Shown here: in pieces, positions 1 through 6,504 of the stretch
Numbering within the stretch: the stretch's first letter is position 1
Layout: the number at the start of each line of letters is the position of its first letter
NCBI GenBank assembly: GCA_029935275.1
Contig: JAOZKQ010000106.1
Location: 1 to 6,996 of the forward strand
Source: Bacteroidales bacterium
GTDB taxonomy: Bacteria > Bacteroidota > Bacteroidia > Bacteroidales > VadinHA17
Direction: 5' to 3'
Length of the DNA stretch: 6,996 nt
Position numbers and translations under genes: made by a program
The notes under the pieces: model-generated
The model's input: the letters and a program-made list of their open reading frames with translations, nothing else
Told to the model about the DNA's origin: nothing
The model's database searches: none

Positions 1-20
1 TTTCCTTTTTGCTACTATTA

Positions 21-66
21 GTTGTGAATAGCTTTCATTTTGTATCTTTGACATATTGGTCACAGC
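21..66 (+). repeat. CRISPR repeat, copy 1
   Basis: This 46-nt unit is identical to the copy at 97-142. Positions 1-22 of the unit (21-42) are complementary to the tracrRNA anti-repeat, apart from one extra A/T position that would bulge. The unit holds a TATCTTTG box at 43-50. Confidence 0.97.
22..50 (+). promoter_or_regulatory. Predicted promoter inside CRISPR repeat 1
   Basis: TTG at 22-24 and TATCTTTG at 43-50 are separated by 18 nt. This fits the Bacteroidota sigma factor consensus (TTTG/TTG near -33, TAnnTTTG near -7). Transcription would start about 5-8 nt after the -7 box, near 55-58, so the RNA would carry about 10 nt of repeat, then the spacer, then the next repeat. Repeat-internal promoters are established for Neisseria II-C arrays; extending this to the present repeat is inference from the motif. 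Confidence 0.6.
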
Positions 67-96
67 TTCTTTGAATCAAGAGACAGCTGATCAAAT

Positions 97-142
97 GTTG
101 TGAATAGCTTTCATTTTGTATCTTTGACATATTGGTCACAGC
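97..142 (+). repeat. CRISPR repeat, copy 2 (last repeat on the cas2 side)
   Basis: It is identical over all 46 nt to the first copy. No further repeat follows before cas2, so this is the array boundary. The sequence to its right begins ATAGCTGCC and shares nothing visible with the spacer. Confidence 0.97.
98..126 (+). promoter_or_regulatory. Predicted promoter inside CRISPR repeat 2
   Basis: It is the same element as in copy 1 (TTG 98-100, TATCTTTG 119-126). As this is the last repeat, its transcript would start near 132 and contain no spacer. It would run through the array flank to the terminator at 217-248, giving a predicted RNA of roughly 110-120 nt with no known role. Confidence 0.5.
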
Positions 143-216
143 ATAGCTGCCATTATATCATTAAATAACAGCCATTTAACAACAGTACTGGAAAGATAAT
201 TTGAAGTGACCAAAGG
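143..216. other. AT-rich flank of the CRISPR array
   Basis: This 74-nt stretch lies between the last repeat and the terminator hairpin and contains no gene. It is either the leader (integration side) or the trailer. Transcription polarity would make it the trailer, whereas the undecayed last repeat weakly suggests an active integration end. The sequence alone does not settle it. Confidence 0.4.
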
Positions 217-248
217 AAAGCAGTAAGCTTACTCTTACTGCTTTTTTA
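217..248 (+). terminator. Hairpin terminator between array and cas2, possibly bidirectional
   Basis: A perfect 10-bp stem (217-226 with 235-244) encloses an 8-nt loop, and the T-rich tract 241-248 follows on the plus strand. It would stop transcription from the array. On the minus strand the hairpin starts only a few nucleotides after the cas2 stop codon and is followed by a weaker U-rich stretch, so it may also end the cas mRNA. Confidence 0.75.
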
Positions 249-250
249 TT

Positions 251-592
251 TTAGAAAAGTTCAAGTTGCTGGGTCATTCCCGGTTTATCCACTTCCTTAA
301 CACCGTAAAACAACTCCATCATGCCAAATTGTTTATCTGTAATTGTCATTATTCCCACATGACCAAGGGGAGGCAGGTTCATTTTAACCCGTTTAATATG
401 CACCTCTGCATTCTCACGGCTGGTACAATGTCGCAAATAAATAGAAAACTGGAACATGGAAAAACCATCCTTAATCAAACGCTTTCTGAAAAGGGAAGCA
501 TTCCGTCTGTCTTTTTTTGTTTCCGTAGGTAAATCAAAAAGTACCATTACCCACATAACCCTGTATTGATTTAGCCGTTCTGTTTTATTCAA
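251..592 (-). CDS. cas2: CRISPR-associated endonuclease Cas2 (type II-C)
   Basis: Cas2 is the small ferredoxin-fold partner that holds two Cas1 dimers together in the spacer integrase. Numbered from the chosen start, the protein shows the first beta strand with the conserved aspartate (VLFDLPTETKK, D20), then FRKRLIKDGF, MFQFSIYLRHC, the segment GHVGIMTITDKQFG and the family tail QQLELF. The frame is open up to an ATG at 637, which would give 128 aa overlapping cas1 by 53 nt. I prefer the TTG at 592: it gives 113 aa, the start MNKTERLNQYR matches the usual beginning of this family as I remember it, and it overlaps the cas1 end by only 8 nt (TTGAATAA), a pattern of coupled translation. The extra 15 residues of the longer form look like out-of-frame reading of the cas1 end. 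The identity is secure; the start is about 70% sure. Confidence 0.95.
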   Translation of the reverse strand: MNKTERLNQYRVMWVMVLFDLPTETKKDRRNASLFRKRLIKDGFSMFQFSIYLRHCTSRENAEVHIKRVKMNLPPLGHVGIMTITDKQFGMMELFYGVKEVDKPGMTQQLELF

Positions 593-1487
593 ATTCCGGA
601 AAGTTGATTTTGCGCTGATCCCCTTCAAAGCAGGCATTTAAACTTGCAGTCGTACGTTGCATACCAATCATCAAAGGGCTGCTTTTACCCTCTATTACAA
701 TATCTATTACGGGAATTTGAAGCAATTGTTTTTTCAGGTCCGGAGTCAGATCGTAAATATCCTCTTCATTTTTCAAGATTTTTAATACCAGGCGATCCAC
801 AAAAGGGCGATACGGTTCCATTATATCATCGGCCAGGCAATAAGCATTGTATTTATTACTATGATGAATGCCAAATGTTGGCAAAAGGCCTGAAGCCACA
901 AGGCTGCGGGCAGTTACTGCCCTTAAAATTGCGTATCCATAATTTAACAGATTATTGGGTTCCTGGCCTAACCTATCTCTAGTAAAGCCTTCTATATGAT
1001 CAACAAACAAGGATTTCCAGTAATAAGCCGAAGCTCTGCCTTCATAATTTGAAGGATCACCTGAGCCTACACTTTGTTCCCAGTATTTCATATTATCTGT
1101 ATCAACACCAATGTTTTCCAGCAATATTGCCTGGTTTCTTATTTTAGCTTTTATGGTTTGCTGCCATAGATTTTTTTTCAAAGGCAGAGATGCATTTATC
1201 TGTGATTTGAAACGCCTGCTTTGTATATTATTTCCGTCAAGATTTAGCATTAAACCCTGAGGCAGGTGTTTTTCATCGCAGGTGATAAGAGCTACATTAT
1301 TATGTAATAGTTTGGTTATCAGATTTTGAGAAATGGTAAGCCTGAAGGCATCAAGTATTACCACCCCGATATCTTCAATGGGTAGGCTTGCAGCTGATTT
1401 TTCTTTGTCAGCAAAATTAACAATAAGTTGCTCATCTTTGGTATGCAGATAAGCATCGTTTCCAAAATATAAAGTACGTTTTATCAT
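585..1487 (-). CDS. cas1: CRISPR-associated integrase Cas1 (type II-C)
   Basis: Cas1 is the metal-dependent integrase that inserts protospacers at the repeat next to the leader, acting as a complex with Cas2. The 300-aa length is normal for type II. The start MIKRTLYFGNDAYL is typical of this branch. The catalytic set is visible: E149 in NYEGRAS, H209 in FGIHHSNKYN and E224 in ADDIMEPYRP. The C-terminal segment GMQRTTASL and the end INFPEFE are also family hallmarks. The ATG at 1487 is the only sensible start. cas2 follows with a short overlap, so the two are co-translated. Upstream lies not cas9, as expected in II-C, but a transposase gene with REP palindromes, leaving a 145-nt gap before cas1. 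No residue needed for catalysis appears lost. Confidence 0.98.
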   Translation of the reverse strand: MIKRTLYFGNDAYLHTKDEQLIVNFADKEKSAASLPIEDIGVVILDAFRLTISQNLITKLLHNNVALITCDEKHLPQGLMLNLDGNNIQSRRFKSQINASLPLKKNLWQQTIKAKIRNQAILLENIGVDTDNMKYWEQSVGSGDPSNYEGRASAYYWKSLFVDHIEGFTRDRLGQEPNNLLNYGYAILRAVTARSLVASGLLPTFGIHHSNKYNAYCLADDIMEPYRPFVDRLVLKILKNEEDIYDLTPDLKKQLLQIPVIDIVIEGKSSPLMIGMQRTTASLNACFEGDQRKINFPEFE

Positions 1488-1632
1488 AATGCTTCAATTT
1501 TTGTTAGTTTGGGGCCGACCAGAATAATTAGTCAGGGGATGACTTCAAGTCATCCCCTGACTATGTTTACAAAAATGTAGTTTCAGTGAGTTGGTAACAT
1601 AGAAGTTACTTCCAAACTTAGTTTTTAGATAC
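1488..1632 (-). promoter_or_regulatory. Transposase-cas1 intergenic region with a possible cas1 promoter box
   Basis: Read on the minus strand, a TAAGTTTG box (1613-1620) matches the Bacteroidota -7 consensus TAnnTTTG. The nearest upstream TTTG overlaps the transposase stop codon at only about 13 nt spacing, shorter than the usual 17-21, so the call is weak. If active, it would give cas1-cas2 a promoter independent of cas9. The REP palindrome 1529-1563 would then lie in the cas1 5' leader. Confidence 0.3.
1529..1563. repeat. REP palindrome 1 (between transposase and cas1)
   Basis: Perfect 16-bp arms (1529-1544 and 1548-1563) surround a TCA loop. The 15-nt core arm AGTCAGGGGATGACT is identical in three copies in this window. 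Confidence 0.92.
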
Positions 1633-2244
1633 TCAAATAATAATAAACTCCTCAGCTTTTTCTCTATTTACCAATTTATCCTTACCATACCCTGCATAAA
1701 ACTTTGCAGAAGAATAATCCCACTCTTCAGGTTTCAAAACCAATTTTGCATTTACTGGATTTTGGTGAATATAATTGAAACAAACCTGGGGATATTCTTT
1801 TTCCGGATTGGGTATTATTATCTCAGTCACTCCCTGTTTTGTAATCCAGGAAGGAAAAATATCCCCAGGGCAATTCACACACTCTCCCTTTGTATCCTTT
1901 CTAAATAGTGAACCTGAAAAACCCTGTTGTATATTTACTGCCCTGGTATAGGATCGTAATAAAATAGCTATTGAGTTGTTAAAAGTACGTTCTTTGGGCA
2001 GTAGGTCATTAGTCAGGGGATGACTCTCAGTCATCCCCTGACTTGGCATAGTAATTCTATTTACATACACCATTAAATGAAAATGATTTGGCATTAGACA
2101 CCATGCCAAAATATCTGAATAAGGTAAAATATACTGCTTAATCTTTTGAATAAAATAGTGATAATTCTCATCACAAAAAAAAATATCCCGTCTATTATTG
2201 CCTTGGTTATAAATGTGGTAGATAAAATCTTTTTTGAATATCAT
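1633..2244 (-). CDS. REP-associated tyrosine transposase (RAYT, Y1_Tnp/HUH family)
   Basis: RAYTs are single-strand DNA nucleases of the IS200/IS605 superfamily that cut at REP palindromes through a tyrosine. The 203-aa protein starts with the family pattern YHIYNQGNNRRDIFF (9-23). It has the HUH histidines H54 and H56 in LMPNHFHLMVY and the helix with the probable catalytic tyrosine Y99 (LRSYTRAVN), followed by GSLFRK. The conserved C-terminal part is YPQVCFNYIHQNPVNAKLV and EEWDYSSAKFY. All key residues are present, so the enzyme may be active. The loop between the HUH strand and the Tyr helix contains residues 68-78 encoded exactly by a REP palindrome. A second variable segment (about 121-150) includes a related stretch, KQGVTE. 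No Shine-Dalgarno sequence precedes the ATG. Its place inside a cas operon is unusual; no role in CRISPR function can be inferred from sequence. Confidence 0.93.
   Translation of the reverse strand: MIFKKDFIYHIYNQGNNRRDIFFCDENYHYFIQKIKQYILPYSDILAWCLMPNHFHLMVYVNRITMPSQGMTESHPLTNDLLPKERTFNNSIAILLRSYTRAVNIQQGFSGSLFRKDTKGECVNCPGDIFPSWITKQGVTEIIIPNPEKEYPQVCFNYIHQNPVNAKLVLKPEEWDYSSAKFYAGYGKDKLVNREKAEEFIII
1822..1836. repeat. Degenerate REP half-site inside the transposase gene
   Basis: CTCAGTCACTCCCTG matches the loop and right arm of the intragenic REP (from 2026) at 13 of 15 positions, including the CTC loop. It has the same reading phase, encoding QGVTE beside QGMTE in the full REP. The other arm is not recognisable. 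Confidence 0.45.
2011..2043. repeat. REP palindrome 2, in frame inside the transposase gene
   Basis: Perfect 15-bp arms (2011-2025 and 2029-2043) flank a CTC loop. The 33 nt are exactly 11 codons in phase and are translated as SQGMTESHPLT (residues 68-78). The reading frame stays open, so the gene is not broken. The mRNA would carry a very stable hairpin here. Confidence 0.95.
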
Positions 2245-2290
2245 TTCTATTTTATTTTAAAATTTTAGTTAAAGGGTGGCTGGGGATAGT

Positions 2291-2323
2291 AGTCAGGGGA
2301 TGACTGGGAGTCATCCCCTGACT
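2291..2323. repeat. REP palindrome 3 (between cas9 and transposase)
   Basis: Perfect 15-bp arms (2291-2305 and 2309-2323) surround a GGG loop. Its arms are identical to those of the other two full copies; only the loop differs. Confidence 0.93.
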
Positions 2324-2339
2324 TAACTACCCGATTAGA

Positions 2340-2354
2340 AATCATCCCCTGGCT
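2340..2354. repeat. Half REP next to the cas9 stop codon
   Basis: AATCATCCCCTGGCT matches the REP right arm at 13 of 15 positions. Its partner arm is absent; the full REP 16 nt to the left could offer one. It lies 28 nt from the cas9 stop codon. Confidence 0.75.
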
Positions 2355-2382
2355 CAGTTTTTCAGATTTGATTGCCCACTGC

Positions 2383-5300
2383 TTACTCTCCAACTTTTAC
2401 AATCTGTCCCAAATGATTAATCCTTACCTTTATGATGCCATTAAGTCTAGCTAAACTTTTCGCAACCTTAAATGACACCTCTTTTAAACTTTTAGCATCA
2501 TTAATGATTGTTTCTAAATGATGCCTAAAAACATATTCTCTAACAACAGAATTTCCATATTCAAGTTTTGAAAACTTTTGAACTCTATATAAATTTGGGC
2601 TTATTAAACCGGCATTTTCAGTATCCAACAGGTCAATATCTTCCGGATTAAAATCCCCGGAAGGAAATACAAAATATTCATTTTGTTTCATGGTAAACAA
2701 GAATTCCCAACCTTTCTCATGGGTTTTATTAATCACGGGCAAACCTGCATTTATCCTGTGTACTGCTTCATAGAACGAAACAACTTCATCCTGTAAATTC
2801 CCTTTTTCATCCCTGTAAATGGCCACATGATGGTTATTCCCGGTACTTACAAAATCAACCGCTTGCTTATCACCTTTTTCATCGTATATAAACTCACCCA
2901 TATGATTTTTCTTGAAATGCAGGGCTTCAACATTATTTACACCACTTATGGTAACTCTTTTAATGGTAATTCCTTTTTCCTTGTTCAGCCATACTGGATT
3001 TTCTTCCAGGTTTGAGAAAGCCTTTTTAGGGTCACCATCGAACTCCTTAAGACGCTTTTCCAATAGTTTCCTGATCCCAACATCAATAATCTTTTCAATT
3101 TTCAAACCAGGCTCAATTTCCTTCCTGATCGTATATTGATATCCCTTCCTGACCATTTTAACTTTCTCCGGCAGTTTTTTAGTTCTCAGCTCATCCAGAA
3201 AAACAGGATTTTTTGAAAGGCTGTTTTTCCCACCAAATGCTTTTTTCGGATCATTCTCATATTCCTGCAAGCGTTTTTTCAAGGCATTTCTGTACAGTTT
3301 ATTGGCAACCAGTTCAATTTTTTCTAAATCAAACCCAGCACCTATCTTTTCTTCTTTGGTCACATACCTGCTAATTCTCCCGTAAACCGTTTCTTTATGT
3401 AACTGCCCTCTTGGGGTTAAGGTAATTTGCTCTTTAAAACTATCCTTTCCTTTTAGTTTTATTTTATTTTTATTTCTTGTTACAACTTTATTTTTTGCCT
3501 TAAAAGAAATAAGGATACTTTCTAAATGCTTTTTTGATTCATTTCTGAACTGATTCAAAGGAATAGGAGGTTTAAATAACAGCTTATTATTTTTATCCCT
3601 GTCTAAATATTTTTGTTCAATCCCATAAATAATACCGGATTTATCACTTCGCGCATTCAGATTATTAAGGTACTGAACAATGGCCTTATTGGTAAAAGCA
3701 ACCGTAAGTGCATCCATTGCATGATGGCGGTGGTCATTCCGTTTAGACCAGTCCTTAATTTGCTCCTCCTGCTGTCCGTTTTTACCTTCAATGGTTGCTA
3801 CCATACCTAAAGTCCTGTATTTTGGCAAATTCAATTCTTTCATCAGATTAATCAATTGCCAGTCTTCCCTGAGCCTAGAAGTAATTTTCCCACTTGTTGT
3901 ATTTACTTCTCTAACAACTTCTTCCAGTATTTGTTTAGCTTTTTTTGCGATATACTGACTATTCCGTAAGTCTCTTTCAATAAAACCTTCCGGAATATTT
4001 TCCCCTTCCATTAATAATTTATCATACTTTGCTTTCCTGATGCTTCCTTTTCCTTTATCAAACATCTTTTCAATACGGGCCAGGTATTGATTAAATTCAT
4101 TGTCATTCAATTTTGTCTTCAGGTAATCCCAGGCAGTTTCATTCCCTTTGTCAATATTTATCTGTCTTACAGACAGGGTTTTATTTGAGAAAGAATCATC
4201 AAACAATCTTGCCTTTGGTATTATATGTTCTATATCAAACTCTTTAGAAAACAGTTTTTCCTTTGGGATGTATGTATTGGTATAAAGCGTTTTAAATCCA
4301 TTCGCTTCCAACTCCAGATAAAGTTTATACCTGATAATATCGTTCCTGGTAACTTTAGGAATACCAAAATCTACTTGTAGTATTTTCCTATATTCCTGAT
4401 GATCCCTTGTAGCTTTATTTATACCATCCGTCATCCGTTTTCTCTCGTCAGCACTGCTTTTTAATTCCCGCGCTAATTCAATCCTTATCTCATCCGGTTT
4501 ACCAAGATCGTTATCCTCAATAATTGCATTAATAACATTTACCATCTGGTTTAATATTTTCTCAACTACCGGATTTCTCAAACTATTTTTTGGCAATAAT
4601 TCAAGTTTATCTTTTAGTTCTCTATTTTGCCTTTCTTCTGCAGTTAAAGATGAGGAATGATTGTAGCCTGCCATACTACAGGCATCATCATACCGGAAAC
4701 CATCTTTCAAATGAGGAAGTATCTTGCGTATGGCTTTTGAACTAAGGCTGCCATAACCATCCTGAAGTCTCGTCTGGGCTATGATGCCTGAATATTCTTT
4801 ACTTAAACCAAGCTTTTGCACAATGCTTATAACCAGTTTTTCATCATCTTCTGCTGAATATAACAAATGCCATAATTGCAATATGCTTTGCTTATCGTAA
4901 TCATTCCCTGCAATTTCTGGATTAAAAAATAAAAGGGAAGTATCTATTTTGTGTTCCAGAAAAAAAGTACTTACTCTTTCATTGACATCATCTGCTCTTA
5001 TTTTACTTAAATCAACATTTTCCCCCTCATACTCCATTATTTTTTGCCAGGCCTTATATAAAGCAGCATTAGTTCTGTTCCCCTCCACTACTTTATAATT
5101 CAGAGTATAATCTTTTGGATGTATTGTAATAAGTTTAAGAATAGTCTTATCCGGCAGTTTTTCAGTAATGTTTAACTCATTAAAAAGAATTTCTTTTTGT
5201 TCAATATCCAAATCAGATTCTTCCCTGCTGCGATTATTTCGTATTTGAAGATTATTAAGGATCTGCCATATTTTAAATTCCTGGAACAAAGGTGAAGATT

Positions 5301-6465
5301 TGGGGATTGCTTTGTGATACTTTTCAAATTCACAATCACTAATCAGATGTTTTTGGGATTTCAGTCGTCTTTGATAAAAAATAATGATATCCCTGATCTC
5401 ATCTTTAAGTTTTTCTGTTAATACCTGATGATGTTTTGCCTGTTCTTCCAAAATGGTTTCAAACTCATTCAGGTAATCATTCCTATAGAAAACCTGATTT
5501 TTCAACCGGGTATGCCTGTTATGCTTCAATTGGCTATATAGATATTCGCCAACTGTTTGCTTATTGAAATAAAGCTCTTTACTTCTGTCACTAATAGCTC
5601 CGAGATAACCACTGGAATTCGATATATTATTATTAATTTCTCCAAGTACATAAGCAACTTCTTCTATAGATAATTGTTTATCAACAGCTTCACTTCTCCA
5701 CTTATAAGCCTGGAGCTTTACCTCATCTCTTTTCCCTCTGTTTTCAGCCGCATAGACCTGATAACTCCCAATAAAAACACCTAAAGTAAACCTCTTTCCT
5801 TTTCCAGTTAATTGTTCTTTAAATTCCGGAGTTAATATTTCCGGGTAATGCCTGCTTTGAAACTGCCATACCTTTTCAAATTCATCCTGCAGATCAGAAC
5901 GGTAAAAATCCGGAACTGGTTTTTTATTACTTTTTAACAATTGGTAAACGTATTGACCGGGCGTTTGGCCAGTTTCAAGAAGTTCTTTTGCAACATCCAT
6001 TCCATCAATAGCCTTCCCTTCTTCCTCACTGCTCGCTTTCCGGCTGCTTTTATATCCCCGTTTTTTATTTATCATTAAAAGGATTCTAGCTAGATCTTCA
6101 AGGCTCACTTTCTCTTTGGCGGCCTTTGCCCTTACTTTATAAAGACTAAATGTTGAATCTTTACCATTTTCACCTAAACTGGTTTCCTTATCAATGATAT
6201 GATTACTTCTTAATATCTCAATCAGTGCCTTCCTGCGCTGTTGAAACCGGTCAAGGTTTCTTCTGGCTCCTCGTTTCAGGGTCCTGTCTGCATTTATTGA
6301 TGTAGCCTTCCCTTTCAAAAAATCAGTTTCCTCATCAGTACTTACCGGAATGACCCGAACACCAAGTTTTTGAATAGAAGATTTTTCTTTACTATTTTCA
6401 GCTTCATTTACATAAGCCCAGCCTATTGATGTGGTTCCTAGATCTAATCCTAATATTTTTCTCAT
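2383..6465 (-). CDS. cas9: CRISPR-associated endonuclease Cas9 (type II-C, large Bacteroidota form)
   Basis: Cas9 is the RNA-guided nuclease that cuts both strands of target DNA when loaded with crRNA and tracrRNA. All active-site motifs are intact: RuvC-I with D8 (GLDLGTTSIGWA), the arginine-rich bridge helix around 63-85, RuvC-II with E663 (IELAREL), the HNH domain with D744, H747 and N761 (FDIEHIIPKARLFDD), and RuvC-III with H915 and D918 (HRHHAMDAL). The recognition lobe fills about 96-640, and the wedge and PAM-interacting region about 1000-1360. At 1360 aa it is far longer than the small II-C enzymes of Neisseria or Campylobacter (about 1000-1080 aa). Much of the added length is C-terminal, including a duplicated module (1062-1090 and 1135-1160). 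The ATG at 6465 starts directly before RuvC-I. The gene is divergent from the tracrRNA 39 nt away and leads the operon. The PAM cannot be read from the sequence. Confidence 0.99.
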   Translation of the reverse strand: MRKILGLDLGTTSIGWAYVNEAENSKEKSSIQKLGVRVIPVSTDEETDFLKGKATSINADRTLKRGARRNLDRFQQRRKALIEILRSNHIIDKETSLGENGKDSTFSLYKVRAKAAKEKVSLEDLARILLMINKKRGYKSSRKASSEEEGKAIDGMDVAKELLETGQTPGQYVYQLLKSNKKPVPDFYRSDLQDEFEKVWQFQSRHYPEILTPEFKEQLTGKGKRFTLGVFIGSYQVYAAENRGKRDEVKLQAYKWRSEAVDKQLSIEEVAYVLGEINNNISNSSGYLGAISDRSKELYFNKQTVGEYLYSQLKHNRHTRLKNQVFYRNDYLNEFETILEEQAKHHQVLTEKLKDEIRDIIIFYQRRLKSQKHLISDCEFEKYHKAIPKSSPLFQEFKIWQILNNLQIRNNRSREESDLDIEQKEILFNELNITEKLPDKTILKLITIHPKDYTLNYKVVEGNRTNAALYKAWQKIMEYEGENVDLSKIRADDVNERVSTFFLEHKIDTSLLFFNPEIAGNDYDKQSILQLWHLLYSAEDDEKLVISIVQKLGLSKEYSGIIAQTRLQDGYGSLSSKAIRKILPHLKDGFRYDDACSMAGYNHSSSLTAEERQNRELKDKLELLPKNSLRNPVVEKILNQMVNVINAIIEDNDLGKPDEIRIELARELKSSADERKRMTDGINKATRDHQEYRKILQVDFGIPKVTRNDIIRYKLYLELEANGFKTLYTNTYIPKEKLFSKEFDIEHIIPKARLFDDSFSNKTLSVRQINIDKGNETAWDYLKTKLNDNEFNQYLARIEKMFDKGKGSIRKAKYDKLLMEGENIPEGFIERDLRNSQYIAKKAKQILEEVVREVNTTSGKITSRLREDWQLINLMKELNLPKYRTLGMVATIEGKNGQQEEQIKDWSKRNDHRHHAMDALTVAFTNKAIVQYLNNLNARSDKSGIIYGIEQKYLDRDKNNKLLFKPPIPLNQFRNESKKHLESILISFKAKNKVVTRNKNKIKLKGKDSFKEQITLTPRGQLHKETVYGRISRYVTKEEKIGAGFDLEKIELVANKLYRNALKKRLQEYENDPKKAFGGKNSLSKNPVFLDELRTKKLPEKVKMVRKGYQYTIRKEIEPGLKIEKIIDVGIRKLLEKRLKEFDGDPKKAFSNLEENPVWLNKEKGITIKRVTISGVNNVEALHFKKNHMGEFIYDEKGDKQAVDFVSTGNNHHVAIYRDEKGNLQDEVVSFYEAVHRINAGLPVINKTHEKGWEFLFTMKQNEYFVFPSGDFNPEDIDLLDTENAGLISPNLYRVQKFSKLEYGNSVVREYVFRHHLETIINDAKSLKEVSFKVAKSLARLNGIIKVRINHLGQIVKVGE

Positions 6466-6470
6466 AATAT

Positions 6471-6501
6471 TTTGTTTTATTACTCAAATTAACTAATTTT
6501 A
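6471..6501 (+). promoter_or_regulatory. Predicted tracrRNA promoter
   Basis: TTTG at 6471-6474 and TAATTTTA at 6494-6501 are spaced by 19 nt. This fits the Bacteroidota -33/-7 layout with one mismatch in the -7 box (final A for G). The predicted start, about 5-8 nt later, coincides with the beginning of the anti-repeat. The promoter lies between cas9 and the tracrRNA, pointing away from cas9. Confidence 0.5.
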
Positions 6502-6504
6502 TAG

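Larger units (their letters stand above)
1..142 (+). CRISPR. Type II-C CRISPR array, cas2-proximal end (continues off the left edge)
   Basis: Two identical 46-nt repeats lie at 21-66 and 97-142, separated by one complete 30-nt spacer (67-96). The 20 nt before the first repeat are the end of another spacer cut by the window edge. The repeat starts GTTGTGA and ends TCACAGC; these ends can pair over 7 bp with one G-U, as is common in type II repeats. The orientation is set by the tracrRNA: its anti-repeat (6505-6526) is complementary to the 5' part of the plus-strand repeat, so crRNAs read left to right, opposite to the cas genes. Repeat length and end sequences match my recollection of Bacteroidota II-C arrays (46-48 nt). 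The repeat next to cas2 shows no decay. Confidence 0.97.
1529..2354 (-). mobile_element. REPtron: RAYT transposase gene with flanking REP palindromes
   Basis: The unit consists of the transposase gene (1633-2244) with a REP palindrome on each side (1529-1563 and 2291-2323), a half REP at 2340-2354 and a REP inside the gene (2011-2043). A Y1/HUH transposase surrounded by its cognate imperfect palindromes is the established layout of RAYT/REP systems. The whole unit sits between cas9 and cas1, with all genes on the same strand. Exact ends are uncertain because such elements make no target-site duplication. Confidence 0.7.
2245..2382. other. cas9-transposase intergenic region
   Basis: These 138 nt hold one full REP (2291-2323) and one half REP (2340-2354). 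I found no TAnnTTTG box on the minus strand and no T-rich tract after the hairpins. The transposase is therefore probably reached by read-through from cas9, and the REP hairpins may attenuate or stabilise the mRNA. Confidence 0.45.

Noticed and set aside
67..96. Spacer matching something within this window (self-targeting)
   Set aside because: I saw no long match to the spacer elsewhere in the window by eye; its real target cannot be found without a database search.
266..532. Open frame of 88 codons on the plus strand inside cas2
   Set aside because: It lies entirely opposite cas2 and has no recognisable features.
644..982. Open frame of 112 codons on the plus strand inside cas1
   Set aside because: It is the antisense shadow of the well-supported Cas1 frame and the translated sequence resembles no protein family.
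1591..1617. Imperfect inverted repeat just after the transposase stop, as a possible terminator
   Set aside because: The stem is interrupted (TTGG/CCAA and TAAC/GTTA with a 3-nt bulge) and no T-tract follows.
2827..3810. Three short plus-strand open frames within cas9 (2827-3015, 2912-3139, 3613-3810)
   Set aside because: All are opposite intact Cas9 coding sequence, with no promoter or family pattern.
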